From Limnohabitans sp. Jir61 (GTDB taxonomy: Bacteria > Pseudomonadota > Gammaproteobacteria > Burkholderiales > Burkholderiaceae_C), in assembly GCF_003063545.1 (NCBI RefSeq), contig NZ_NESD01000001.1, positions 248,001 through 312,000 of the forward strand: a DNA stretch of 64,000 nt, in the 5' to 3' direction. How positions within the stretch are numbered: the stretch's first letter is position 1; every line of letters begins with the position of its first letter. Made by a program: the position numbers and the translations under genes. Under the pieces are notes generated by a model, which had not been told where the DNA came from, did not search any database, and worked only from the letters and a program-made list of their open reading frames with translations. Below, in pieces: positions 37,471-46,738 of this stretch.

Positions 37471-38745
37471 ATGATCGACCATCCCCAACGCTTGGCCCTG
37501 CACAACGAAGTGCACGCCCGCCCGCCAGAGCCCATGCAAGCACCGCAGGTGATATCGCGTGTGGTCATGTGGGTGGACCGTGCCAGCGCGCAAGCCAGTC
37601 GTGATCATTTGGCGCAACTGTTACGTGACAACCATTTGCCTGCCCCCGATGCCCATACCAATCATGTGCGCATGGATTTAGGTGCGTATCGCCTGCGTTG
37701 GGAGCTGCACACTGAGTTTGTGTCGTGGACTTTTATGCGGCCCGTGAGCCCAGATGTCTTTGCGCAACCAGACCCCATGACAGCGGTACAAGCCGTTCCT
37801 CAAAAATGGCTGACCCAGTTACCAGGCGAATGCTTGGCGCGTTTGCATGTGTGGCTGTTGCCTTCGTCGACGGTGGACATTCATGAAGACATGCCCAAGG
37901 TGCTGCATGACGACACCTTGGTGGCCTCCACCGTGGCTGAAGGTCATGGCGAGGTCTACACCGACTTCCAGTTGCACCCCGATGGCTATTCACGCATTGT
38001 GTTGCTCACGGGTTCGCTAACACCGCGTCGTCAAGGTCGCTTGGTGCAGCAAATGCTTGAAATTGAAACCTACCGCATGGCCGCCTTGTTGGGTGTGCCT
38101 GCGGCCCGTGAAGCCTCACATGCGTTGGCTGACGCTGAGCGCGAATTGGCTGCATTGGCCAATGCGATTCGCAATGCCAGCAGTGCCGATGAAGCGGGCT
38201 TGCTAGATCGCCTCACGCGTTTGGCGGGTGAAGTGGAAGGTCAATACGCCAGCACCCATTCGCGCTTCTCTGCGACTCGCGCTTACTTTGAATTAGTCGA
38301 TCGCCGCATTCGAGACATTGCTGAATCGCGCATGCCGGGAATGCAAACTATTGCCGAATTCATGGAGCGGCGTTTGTCACCCGCACGTAGTACCTGTGAT
38401 TGGGCGGCGCGTCGTCAAAACGCTTTGTCTGAGCGCGTCTCTCGCATGAGCAACTTGTTGCGCACCCGCGTTGACTTTGAGCAGCAGCAAAGTAGCCAAG
38501 AGTTGCTCACCACCATGAACCAACGCCAAGACGTGCAGCTCAAGTTGCAGTCCACGGTGGAAGGTTTGTCGGTAGCGGCCATCACCTATTACTTCACGGG
38601 CTTGGTCAGCTACTTAGCCAAAGGTGCCGAGAAAGTAGGCTGGCCGTTCTCGCCGGATATCACGGCCGCCTGTGCGCTGCCCTTTGTGGGCTTGTTGGTG
38701 TGGTTGTCAATGCGTCGTTTGCACAACAAGGTATTCAAAAAATGA
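37471..38745 (+). CDS. DUF3422 family membrane protein
   Basis: A 424-residue protein of the DUF3422 family. The N-terminus LHNEVHARPPEPM and the block LHVWLLPSSTVDIHED are typical; a long helical region (about 215-370) rich in Glu/Arg ends in two hydrophobic helices (about 365-415: AAITYYFTGLVSYLA and ACALPFVGLLVWLS). It resembles a cytoplasmic sensor or scaffold anchored at the C-terminus; function unknown. GGAAAG lies six bases before the ATG at 37471. The TGA overlaps the first gamma-glutamyltransferase (ATGA). Confidence 0.85.
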   Translation: MIDHPQRLALHNEVHARPPEPMQAPQVISRVVMWVDRASAQASRDHLAQLLRDNHLPAPDAHTNHVRMDLGAYRLRWELHTEFVSWTFMRPVSPDVFAQPDPMTAVQAVPQKWLTQLPGECLARLHVWLLPSSTVDIHEDMPKVLHDDTLVASTVAEGHGEVYTDFQLHPDGYSRIVLLTGSLTPRRQGRLVQQMLEIETYRMAALLGVPAAREASHALADAERELAALANAIRNASSADEAGLLDRLTRLAGEVEGQYASTHSRFSATRAYFELVDRRIRDIAESRMPGMQTIAEFMERRLSPARSTCDWAARRQNALSERVSRMSNLLRTRVDFEQQQSSQELLTTMNQRQDVQLKLQSTVEGLSVAAITYYFTGLVSYLAKGAEKVGWPFSPDITAACALPFVGLLVWLSMRRLHNKVFKK

Positions 38746-40364
38746 ACTTCAATTCGCCCAACCCCTACACCTCCACACGCTTGCCTGTGTTTGCGCGCAA
38801 TGTGGTGTCTACCTCACACCCTTTGGCTGCACAAGCGGGTTTGCGCATGTTGTGGCAAGGCGGCAATGCGGTAGATGCGGCCATCGCCGCTGCGGCTGCC
38901 ATCACCTTGACCGAGCCAGTGAGTTGCGGCTTGGGCTCGGACGCATTTTGTATTTTGTGGGACGGTCAGCAGCTTCATGGTTTGAATGCATCTGGCACCG
39001 CGCCCCAAGCGTGGACGCCTGAGTATTTCAAACGCAAATACGGCGATGGCATTGCCACACCGCCAAAGCGCGGCATGGACTCTGTGACGGTGCCTGGTGC
39101 CGTGGCAGGCTGGGTGGCAATGAGCGAGCGCTTTGGCAAGCTGCCCTTTGAAGACCTCTTGCAACCCGCCATCGAGATCGCTGAGCGCGGCTATTTGTTA
39201 CCCGTGGTGGTGCAACAGAAATGGGCTGCGGCCACGCCAGAGTTGCAATCGCAACCGGGTTTTGCGCAAAACTTTTTGCCTTGGGGGCGTGCACCCAATG
39301 TGGGTGAGTTGTTCAAGTTTTCTGCGGCAGCCAAAGGCTTGCGCGCCATTGCGAAGAGTCAGGGTCAAGCCTTGTATGGCGGCGAAATTGCGCAAGCCAT
39401 TGAAGCGTTTTCTAATCAACACGGCGGCAGCATCACCGCGCGTGATTTTGCCAACTACAAGGCCGAGTGGGTCGCACCCATTGCACAAAACTACCGCGGC
39501 TATACGCTGCACGAAATACCTCCGAATGGCCAAGGTATTGCCGCACTCATTGCACTCGGTATCTTGGAACACTTTGACATCGCCAGCATGGCAGTGGATG
39601 GTGTGGACTCACAACACTTGCAAATCGAAGCCATGAAGTTGGCTTTTGCAGATGTGTACCGCTACGTGGCCGAACCCTCGGCGATGGACGTCACGCCCGC
39701 GCAAATGTTAGACCCCGCGTATTTGAAGCAACGCGCCCAGTTGATCGACATGCAACGAGCACAAGACTTCGGGGCGGGGAACCCCGTCAAGGGCGGCACG
39801 ATTTACCTCAGCACGGCCGATGAAAACGGCATGATGGTCAGCTTCATTCAAAGCAACTACATGGGCTTTGGCTCAGGCTGTGTGGAGCCAACCTACGGCA
39901 TCAGCTTACAAAACCGTGGTCATGGTTTCAGCGTGAATGCCAACGGCTTGAATCCAGCCAATTTGGTGGCCCCTGGCAAGCGTCCGTTTCACACCATCAT
40001 CCCTGCCTTTCTCAGCAAAGACGGAATGCCTGTGATGAGCTATGGCGTCATGGGCGCCAACATGCAGCCGCAAGGCCACATGCAAACACTGGTACGTATG
40101 CTTGACTATGGGCAGCACCCTCAAGCCGCATGTGATGCGCCACGCTGGCGCTACAACGCAGGCTTGGAGATCAATGTCGAAGCCTCGCTCCATGCGCAAA
40201 CAGCAAGTGGTTTGCAAGCGCGGGGTCATCAAGTGGGTGTCATCAATGACAGTTACCAAGACTTTGGTGCAGGCCAATTTATTTGGCGTATGGGTGACCC
40301 CAAAGTAGAAGGCTATGTGGCCGCCAGCGATGCACGCCGCGATGGTTTGGCTGCGGGCTTCTGA
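38742..40364 (+). CDS. Gamma-glutamyltransferase family protein (first of two)
   Basis: A 540-residue Ntn-hydrolase of the gamma-glutamyltransferase/cephalosporin acylase family. These enzymes cleave themselves at an internal Thr, which then attacks gamma-glutamyl bonds. The candidate Thr is T353 (VKGGTIYLSTADENG). Family blocks: STSHPLAAQAGLRML, GGNAVDAAIAAAAA, and DAPRWRY near the C-terminus. There is no signal peptide, so it is probably cytoplasmic, like YwrD-type members. The start is the ATG overlapping the DUF3422 stop. The second, lipoprotein-type homologue begins 23 bases downstream. Confidence 0.9.
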   Translation: MNFNSPNPYTSTRLPVFARNVVSTSHPLAAQAGLRMLWQGGNAVDAAIAAAAAITLTEPVSCGLGSDAFCILWDGQQLHGLNASGTAPQAWTPEYFKRKYGDGIATPPKRGMDSVTVPGAVAGWVAMSERFGKLPFEDLLQPAIEIAERGYLLPVVVQQKWAAATPELQSQPGFAQNFLPWGRAPNVGELFKFSAAAKGLRAIAKSQGQALYGGEIAQAIEAFSNQHGGSITARDFANYKAEWVAPIAQNYRGYTLHEIPPNGQGIAALIALGILEHFDIASMAVDGVDSQHLQIEAMKLAFADVYRYVAEPSAMDVTPAQMLDPAYLKQRAQLIDMQRAQDFGAGNPVKGGTIYLSTADENGMMVSFIQSNYMGFGSGCVEPTYGISLQNRGHGFSVNANGLNPANLVAPGKRPFHTIIPAFLSKDGMPVMSYGVMGANMQPQGHMQTLVRMLDYGQHPQAACDAPRWRYNAGLEINVEASLHAQTASGLQARGHQVGVINDSYQDFGAGQFIWRMGDPKVEGYVAASDARRDGLAAGF

Positions 40365-40386
40365 CGTGAGCGCGACGCGCCTCAAG

Positions 40387-42198
40387 ATGCTTCAGCGTGT
40401 CAGTATGTGTGTTGCAGTGTTGGTCCTATTGGCCGCTTGCACCTTGCCAATCAATACTGCGCCATTGCAGCCCGAAATTGCAACAGGCTTCACACGCAAA
40501 GCGGATGTGGTCACGCAAAAATTTGCAGTGGCCGCTGCCAATCCACTGGCCACGCAAGCAGGCTTTGATGTATTGAAAGCCGGCGGCTCGGCGGTAGATG
40601 CTGCCATCACCGTGCAAATGGTGTTGGGCTTGGTGGAGCCGCAATCGAGTGGCATTGGTGGTGGTGCGTTTTTGTTGCACAGCGCAGCGGGTGAGGGGGC
40701 AAACAAAGTACAAGCCTTTGATGGCCGCGAGACTGCGCCTGCTGCGGCCACAGAAGACATGCTTCTCAATGCGGAAGGCAAACCGCTTGCGTTTCATTCG
40801 GCGATGGTGGGTGGCCGTTCGGTGGGCACGCCCGGTGTGTTGCGCATGTTGGCGCAAGCCCATGCACAACACGGCAAACTGCCGTGGGCTAAGTTGTTTG
40901 AACCCGCCATCGCCTTGGCTAGTCAAGGCTTTGCCATCAGTCCGCGCTTGCATGCGCAGCTCAAGGCCGATGCCTATTTGCGTTTAGACCCAACGGCACG
41001 CGCCTACTTTTACCAAGCCAATGGCGAGCCTCATGTGGTCGGTCATGTGTTGCGTAACCCAGAACTGGCAGCTGTGCTGCAACGCATTGCTAAGGAGGGT
41101 GTGCAAGCGTTTTACAGCGGCGAGGTGGCCGAGGCGCTGGTGCGCAAAGTACAGCAGCACCCCAGCAACCCCGGCCGCTTGGCATTGAGCGACTTGGCCA
41201 ACTACCAAGCCAAAGAGCGCACGCCTGTTTGCTTTGACCATGCTGCGGCAAGTCGTGTGTACCGCGTGTGTGGTTTCCCGCCACCCAGCTCAGGTGCGAT
41301 TGCGATTGGCCAAATATTGGGCATGTTGCAGCACACACCTGCGTCGTTGATGTCCTCACCCGCTGAGGCTGTAGACGGCACACCCGACCCGCGTTGGTTG
41401 CATCTGTACACCGAGGCTTCACGCTTGGCGTTTGCCGACCGTGCGCAGTATGTGGCCGATCCTGACTTTGCTCCCGCGCCTAGTGGCGAGTGGCAAAGCT
41501 TGCTGGCCCCAGCGTATTTGCGCGAGCGTGCCAAACTCATTCGGCCCACGGCCATGCCGCAAGCTTTGCCCGGCGTGCCCGTGCATGCGCAACGCAGCAG
41601 CTTTGCACCGATGGTGGATCAGCCCGAGTACGGCACATCGCACATCAGCATCGTTGACGGGTACGGCAATGCCTTGGCCATGACGACCACCATTGAAGAT
41701 GCGTTTGGCTCACGCCAAATGGTCAAAGGTTTTTTGTTGAATAACGAGCTGACCGATTTCAGCTTTGCGCCCCGCGATGCACAAGGGCGCCCAGTGGCCA
41801 ACCGTGTGCAGCCCAATAAGCGCCCACGCTCATCGATGTCGCCCACTTTGGTATTTGACAAAGCCACGGGCCAGTTGGTGATGAGTGTGGGTAGTCCTGG
41901 CGGCGCAATGATCATTCACTTCACTGCCAAAACTTTGTATGGCGTGTTGAACTGGGGCATGAGCCCGCAGCAAGCCATTGCGCTGCCCAACTTTGGCAGT
42001 GTGGGCGGACCACTCGTGTTGGAAGGTGGCCGCTTTGCACCTGCTACGCTTGCGGCCTTGCGCGAGCGCGGGCACGAGGTGAAGGAACTTGCATTGACCA
42101 GCGGCCTGCAAGCCGTGGTCAAACAAAACAAGAATGGACAAAACGTGTGGGTGAGCGGTGCTGACCCACGACGCGAAGGTGAGGTGATGGGTGAATAA
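40387..42198 (+). CDS. ggt: Gamma-glutamyltransferase, lipoprotein-type (second of two)
   Basis: A 603-residue periplasmic gamma-glutamyltransferase, acting on glutathione or gamma-glutamyl peptides. The N-terminus is a lipoprotein signal (lipobox LLAAC, Cys at residue 19), unlike the soluble periplasmic E. coli enzyme. Catalytic nucleophile T417 lies in YGTSHISIVDGYGNALAM, and GSPGGAMIIHFTAK is the C-terminal oxyanion region. The two chains would form by autocleavage before T417. A GTG at 40366 is an alternative start; I chose the ATG that gives a proper signal. The stop overlaps the next gene by 8 bases. Confidence 0.92.
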   Translation: MLQRVSMCVAVLVLLAACTLPINTAPLQPEIATGFTRKADVVTQKFAVAAANPLATQAGFDVLKAGGSAVDAAITVQMVLGLVEPQSSGIGGGAFLLHSAAGEGANKVQAFDGRETAPAAATEDMLLNAEGKPLAFHSAMVGGRSVGTPGVLRMLAQAHAQHGKLPWAKLFEPAIALASQGFAISPRLHAQLKADAYLRLDPTARAYFYQANGEPHVVGHVLRNPELAAVLQRIAKEGVQAFYSGEVAEALVRKVQQHPSNPGRLALSDLANYQAKERTPVCFDHAAASRVYRVCGFPPPSSGAIAIGQILGMLQHTPASLMSSPAEAVDGTPDPRWLHLYTEASRLAFADRAQYVADPDFAPAPSGEWQSLLAPAYLRERAKLIRPTAMPQALPGVPVHAQRSSFAPMVDQPEYGTSHISIVDGYGNALAMTTTIEDAFGSRQMVKGFLLNNELTDFSFAPRDAQGRPVANRVQPNKRPRSSMSPTLVFDKATGQLVMSVGSPGGAMIIHFTAKTLYGVLNWGMSPQQAIALPNFGSVGGPLVLEGGRFAPATLAALRERGHEVKELALTSGLQAVVKQNKNGQNVWVSGADPRREGEVMGE

Positions 42199-42739
42199 AG
42201 TGATTCGTATCGCAGTGGCTTTGGTGATCGTCGCGCTGTCGGCGTTTTTTTCTTACAAAGCGCCGCACAGTCCCACGCATGCAACGCCGCATGAGAAAAC
42301 TAAGTCAGTCGCTGAGTTACCCGTCAGCAATTCACCGATTGATTTCAAACACATCATCGGCGCGGATTACAAACGTCACACCGGTGAACCCACAGGCGGT
42401 CACACCCTGCTCAACGGCGATGTACGTGTGATTGAAGGCACGGCATCTGCACCCGATGCCACAGGCGTGTACCGCGCCCAAGTGCAAATGGCAGACCCAC
42501 AGCGCGCAGGGCAGTGGATCACCAAAACCGACCGCAACGGCAACCCCATGCCCAACACCATGTTTCCCAAAGACTGGACAGCGGAGCAAGTGGTGAGCGA
42601 AGTGAACGCCGCGTGGTTCAGCCCCACCAAAACTATTCGTGGTGACAAGTGGAGCGCACTTACACCCAGCGGTGTGCGTGTGGAAGGTTACCTGGAGCCC
42701 CGGGTCACGGCATACCCCGTTTACAGCAAGCGCCACTGA
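42191..42739 (+). CDS. Exported EndoU-type nuclease domain protein (putative toxin)
   Basis: A 182-residue protein with an N-terminal membrane anchor or signal (residues 5-21) and a C-terminal region resembling the bacterial EndoU nuclease family, metal-independent RNases found as polymorphic toxin tips. His residues at 54, 63 and 71 (FKHIIG, KRHTGE, GGHTLL), the NTMFPKDWTAEQVVSEV helix, SALTPSGVRVEGYL and TAYPVY match the pattern I know. The GTG start overlaps the second gamma-glutamyltransferase stop by 8 bases, so it is translated with it. A likely partner gene follows after 7 bases. The family call is from memory of motif layout, so it is moderately sure. Confidence 0.7.
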   Translation: MNKVIRIAVALVIVALSAFFSYKAPHSPTHATPHEKTKSVAELPVSNSPIDFKHIIGADYKRHTGEPTGGHTLLNGDVRVIEGTASAPDATGVYRAQVQMADPQRAGQWITKTDRNGNPMPNTMFPKDWTAEQVVSEVNAAWFSPTKTIRGDKWSALTPSGVRVEGYLEPRVTAYPVYSKRH

Positions 42740-42746
42740 GCAAGCC

Positions 42747-43160
42747 ATGTCACTGCGCTGCTTCATCCAGACACAAGCACCTGTGCCCGGCACTGGTGCG
42801 CAGCCTGTGCACTACACCGCGTGCGAATGGGTGAACGAGGATGGCTCTGTGAATCTGCAGCATCCGCTCAACCGATTTGTGTGTAGTTGGCTCACCAGCG
42901 ACATGTCTGAGTTGCATCGCTGTGATGAGGTGTTGTATGTGATAGCGCAGATAGAAGCAGCTAATCGCCAAGAATGGTTTGTCGATGGCGACGCATTCAC
43001 TGTAGATATGCAGATCAACGGTGTGCAGTTCAATCAGAGCAATGTCGCACCAGATGATGCAGCGTATTGGAATCAGCCTGAAGGGCGGTTCACCTTGACT
43101 GAGGTGAATACATTATTGCTTGCGTGGCGAGATTATTTATCTGCCTCAGCGCAGCCTTGA
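42747..43160 (+). CDS. Small acidic protein, candidate immunity partner of the EndoU-like protein
   Basis: A 137-residue cytoplasmic protein with no signal peptide, net acidic, with Trp/Asp-rich segments. The C-terminal half (WFVDGDAFTVDMQINGVQF ... FTLTEVNTLLLAWRDYL) loosely resembles the layout of the YacL/UPF0231 family, but I would not assign it. It begins 7 bases after the nuclease gene, and toxin-immunity pairs are typically arranged this way (toxin first). The frame is open upstream to 42639, but the ATG at 42747 is the first sensible start. Immunity function is inference. Confidence 0.6.
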   Translation: MSLRCFIQTQAPVPGTGAQPVHYTACEWVNEDGSVNLQHPLNRFVCSWLTSDMSELHRCDEVLYVIAQIEAANRQEWFVDGDAFTVDMQINGVQFNQSNVAPDDAAYWNQPEGRFTLTEVNTLLLAWRDYLSASAQP

Positions 43161-43170
43161 TAGCTTGCGC

Positions 43171-44943
43171 TTATAAGCGCGGCTCGATATCGCCTAGTCC
43201 CTCTTTGTGCTTCAAAGCATCACGCATGAGCGCGTAGCGCGTCATACGCTGGCCTTGTACCAAACGAATCACACGTTTCAAGGGAATGCCAATGTGGGCC
43301 AAGGTTTGGCTGGCGAGCATGAGGCTGCCTTCAATCACTTCGGGCACCACTTCGGCTGCGCCTGCGGCGCGCAGGTCTTCAAGGTGTTCGTCGTCGTGCG
43401 TGCGCACGATCACGGGCACATGCGGCGCATGTTCTTTCACCCATGCCAATACCTTCAGAGCAGAAGGTAAGTCGGGGTAAGTCACGGCCACAGCGGCAGC
43501 GCGCACCAAGCCTGCAGACATGAGGCTAGAGAAACGAGTCGCGTCACCAAGCTCCACATGATGGCCGTGGTCACGCCCCATTTGCACTTTCTCTGGGTCA
43601 GAGTCGAGGGCTACATATGGAATTTTTTCGAGCGTCAACAAATCGGCCAAGTTGTGGCCGCTGCGACCGTAGCCGCACACGATGACGTGGTGCTCAATCT
43701 TGAGTGTGCGCTGCGCCATGCCCGTGAGCGCCAATGACTGCAGCAGCCAATCGTTGCTGATCAGACGGTTGACGATGCGGTCGGCGTTCATCACCAAGAA
43801 CGGCGTGGCAATCATCGACAACACCATCGACGCCAAGATGGGGCTCATCCATGCAGCAGGGATGAGTGAGTTTTGAACGCCGAGCGACAAAAGCACAAAA
43901 CCGAATTCACCTGCTTGTGCCAGATACAGCGCCGTACGCAAGCTCACACCCGCAGGAGCACCCGTGATACGTGCCAACACAAACACCAAGCCCGCTTTGA
44001 GAAACAACGGAACAAGCGACAGCAACAGCACCCAGCCCCAGCTGTCGATCAACACTTCCCAATCGAGCTTCATGCCGATGGTGATGAAGAACAAACCCAG
44101 AAGCACATCGTGGAAGGGCCGAATGTCGGCTTCCACCTTGTGTTTGAAATCGGTTTCGGCAATCAGCATGCCTGCCAAAAATGCGCCCATGGCCAGCGAT
44201 AAGCCTGCCAGCTCGGTGAGCCAAGCCAAGCCTAGCGTCATCAACAACAGGTTGAGCATGAACAGCTCATCGCTCTTGCGGCGTGACACGATGTGCAACC
44301 AAGCTCGCATCACGCGTTGGCCACCCCACAGCAGTAAGCCCACCAGCACGGTGGCTTTGAGCATGGCAATGGAAAGCACACGCCAAATGTTGTGCTCACC
44401 CATGTCTGCCAGTGCAGGAATCAGGACCAACAGGGGCACTACAGCCAAGTCTTGAAACAGCAACACGCCCATCACGCGTTGACCATGAGGCGACTCCATC
44501 TCCACGCGGTCAGACATGAGCTTGACCACAATGGCCGTGCTCGACATAGCCAGCGCGCTACCCAATGCAATCGAGGCTTGCCAACTCAAGCGCCAGATGT
44601 AGCCCAACTCTTTGAGCGCAAAACCCACAGCGATGTTGAATAAAAATGCGCCCACCAGCGTGAGCACCACTTGACCCAACCCCAAGCCAAATACCAACTT
44701 GCGCATGCGCATGAGCTTAGGCAGGTTGAATTCCAAGCCGATGACGAACATCAAAAACACCACGCCAAACTCGGCCAAGTGTTCCACCGCCACCGAGTCA
44801 TTGGCCAGCGCCAAAGCGTTAGGACCAATCACCACCCCCGCAAATAAATAGCCCAACATGGCGGGCAAATGCAGCAGACGACACCCTACCACGCTGACGA
44901 CAGCCGCGCACAAATACAAGAGGGTAAGTTCGAGGGAAGACAT
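43171..44943 (-). CDS. Kef-type cation/proton antiporter with RCK domain
   Basis: A 590-residue CPA2-family antiporter: about 12 membrane helices over residues 1-400, then a TrkA-N/RCK regulatory domain starting VIVCGYGRSGHNLADLL (about 425-545) that binds nucleotides or glutathione-derived ligands in KefB/KefC. The GYLFAGVVIGP and GAFLAGMLIAE blocks are diagnostic. It most resembles YbaL/KefB-type exporters of K+ or Na+. The frame is open 60 codons upstream on the minus strand, but I chose the ATG at 44943 with AGGGGG nearby; that upstream part overlaps the divergent gene. Confidence 0.92.
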   Translation of the reverse strand: MSSLELTLLYLCAAVVSVVGCRLLHLPAMLGYLFAGVVIGPNALALANDSVAVEHLAEFGVVFLMFVIGLEFNLPKLMRMRKLVFGLGLGQVVLTLVGAFLFNIAVGFALKELGYIWRLSWQASIALGSALAMSSTAIVVKLMSDRVEMESPHGQRVMGVLLFQDLAVVPLLVLIPALADMGEHNIWRVLSIAMLKATVLVGLLLWGGQRVMRAWLHIVSRRKSDELFMLNLLLMTLGLAWLTELAGLSLAMGAFLAGMLIAETDFKHKVEADIRPFHDVLLGLFFITIGMKLDWEVLIDSWGWVLLLSLVPLFLKAGLVFVLARITGAPAGVSLRTALYLAQAGEFGFVLLSLGVQNSLIPAAWMSPILASMVLSMIATPFLVMNADRIVNRLISNDWLLQSLALTGMAQRTLKIEHHVIVCGYGRSGHNLADLLTLEKIPYVALDSDPEKVQMGRDHGHHVELGDATRFSSLMSAGLVRAAAVAVTYPDLPSALKVLAWVKEHAPHVPVIVRTHDDEHLEDLRAAGAAEVVPEVIEGSLMLASQTLAHIGIPLKRVIRLVQGQRMTRYALMRDALKHKEGLGDIEPRL

Positions 44944-45034
44944 ACCCCCTGATGGTACTGAGCGTTTGTGACACGCTTGTACGAAGGCCTCACATAAACT
45001 CTGGTTTTCTTCAGTGAAAACCACTACTTTTTCC

Positions 45035-45943
45035 ATGCCCCATTCACAACGTCCTGCGCTCTCAGGGCTTTTGCTTGCTACAGCAGGTGCGATTGCCTTC
45101 AGCGGCAAAGCCATCATCGTCAAACTGTCTTATTTGTATGGGGTGGATGCGGTCACGGTCATCATGTATCGCATGCTGTTTGCGCTACCGTTTTTCATTG
45201 CCATGGGCTTGTGGGCTGAGCGCCAAGTCATTGCGCGTGAGAACCCGCTCACACGTCGCGATGTGATTGACATTGTGGGCCTCGGCTTTGTGGGCTACTA
45301 CCTGTCGAGCTACTTGGACTTTTTAGGTTTGCAATACATCACGGCCAGTCTTGAGCGACTCATCTTGTATCTCAACCCCACGCTGGTGGTGTTGCTGGGT
45401 TGGGCGGTTTACAAAAAACCAATTCACCCCATCCGTATGTTGGCCATGGCCATCAGCTACAGCGGTGTGATGCTGGTGTTCTCACACGAGCTCTCATTGG
45501 CTGGCGCGAATGTGGCTTTGGGCAGTAGCTTGGTGTTGGCTAGCGCGGTGAGCTACGCCGTGTACTTGCTCTACAGCGGGCAGTTGGTGCAACGCATTGG
45601 CGCCTTGCGATTGGTGGGTTGGGCCACCAGCGTGGCGTGTGTTTGCTGCATTTCTCAGTTTTTGCTGCTGCGTCCCTTGTCTGCGGCCGTGGTGCCTGTG
45701 GAGGTGTTGTGGTTGGGTGTGCTCAACGCAGTGGCTTGCACGGTAGCCCCTGTCCTCATGGTGATGATGGCCATTGAACGCATTGGTGCTGCACTGACCG
45801 CACAAACTGGCATGATTGGCCCCATGTCCACTATTACCCTTGGGGTGTTGCTGTTGGACGAACCTCTCAACGCTTGGATTGGTCTGGGTACTTTGTTGGT
45901 GGTGGGTGGTGTTTTTATTGTTTCGAAATATGGAGCGAAGTGA
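45035..45943 (+). CDS. EamA-family (DMT) transporter
   Basis: A 302-residue drug/metabolite transporter with ten hydrophobic helices in two EamA repeats (helices about residues 8-28, 34-52, 70-90, 95-115, 120-140, 147-167, 180-200, 210-230, 240-260, 265-290). Members export amino acids, sugars or other small molecules. Starts at GTG 45014 or ATG 45035 are both possible; no ribosome site is clear, and I chose the ATG. It shares one base with the following SDR gene (TGATG), so the two are translationally coupled. Confidence 0.85.
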   Translation: MPHSQRPALSGLLLATAGAIAFSGKAIIVKLSYLYGVDAVTVIMYRMLFALPFFIAMGLWAERQVIARENPLTRRDVIDIVGLGFVGYYLSSYLDFLGLQYITASLERLILYLNPTLVVLLGWAVYKKPIHPIRMLAMAISYSGVMLVFSHELSLAGANVALGSSLVLASAVSYAVYLLYSGQLVQRIGALRLVGWATSVACVCCISQFLLLRPLSAAVVPVEVLWLGVLNAVACTVAPVLMVMMAIERIGAALTAQTGMIGPMSTITLGVLLLDEPLNAWIGLGTLLVVGGVFIVSKYGAK

Positions 45944-46737
45944 TGGATTTAGGACTCAAAGGCAAATGGGCATTGGTGGGTGGCGCAAGCAAGGGCTTGG
46001 GCTTTGGTTGTGCGCAATCACTGGCGCGTGAGGGCGTCAATGTGGTGATCGTCGCGCGCGGTGGTGAAGCGCTAGAAGCTGCAGCTACTGAGCTACGCAA
46101 GCTGGGCACCACCATCCTCGCGGTGGCGGCAGACATCACCACAGAGCAAGGGCGTGAAGCCATTTGGACGGTGGCAGGTGGTCCTGGGAAAAACTTTGAC
46201 ATCGTGGTGACCAACGCAGGTGGCCCTCCTCCAGGTGACTTCCGCACGTGGGATCGTGAGGCATGGATCAAAGCGGTAGATGCCAACATGCTCACCCCGA
46301 TTGAACTCATCAAAGCCACGGTGGACGGCATGGCAGATCGAAAGTTTGGTCGCATCATTAACATCACTTCGAGTGCGGTGAAAGCACCCATCGACATCTT
46401 GGGCTTGTCTAACGGTGCGCGTTCGGGTCTTACAGGCTTTGTGGCGGGCGTAGCACGCACACAAAAGCTGGCAGGCAATAACGTGACCATCAACAACCTG
46501 TTGCCAGGTAAGTTTGACACCGATCGTTTGGCCACCACGCATAAAGCCGCTGCCGAAAAAACTGGCAAAAGTTTGGCAGACATTCGTGGGGTGCAGCAAG
46601 CGCAAATCCCAGCAGGACGCTTTGGTACGCCCGATGAATTTGGTGCGATTTGCGCGTTCTTGTGTTCAGTGCAAGCCGGTTACATGACTGGCCAGAACAT
46701 CTTGCCCGATGGTGGCCTGTACCCAGGCACGTTCTAA
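45943..46737 (+). CDS. Short-chain dehydrogenase/reductase-fold protein with altered active site
   Basis: A 264-residue SDR. The NAD(P)-binding GGASKGLG (residues 13-20), NAGGPPPG (91-98) and the catalytic-Ser strand INITSS (139-144) are present, but the usual Tyr-X3-Lys is SNGAR (S156, R160), so Tyr and Lys are replaced by Ser and Arg. It ends with GYMTGQNILPDGG, the normal SDR C-terminus. It may be an inactive or alternative-mechanism enzyme. The ATG overlaps the EamA stop. It converges on another EamA gene, with one base between the two stops. Confidence 0.88.
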   Translation: MDLGLKGKWALVGGASKGLGFGCAQSLAREGVNVVIVARGGEALEAAATELRKLGTTILAVAADITTEQGREAIWTVAGGPGKNFDIVVTNAGGPPPGDFRTWDREAWIKAVDANMLTPIELIKATVDGMADRKFGRIINITSSAVKAPIDILGLSNGARSGLTGFVAGVARTQKLAGNNVTINNLLPGKFDTDRLATTHKAAAEKTGKSLADIRGVQQAQIPAGRFGTPDEFGAICAFLCSVQAGYMTGQNILPDGGLYPGTF

Positions 46738-46738
46738 G

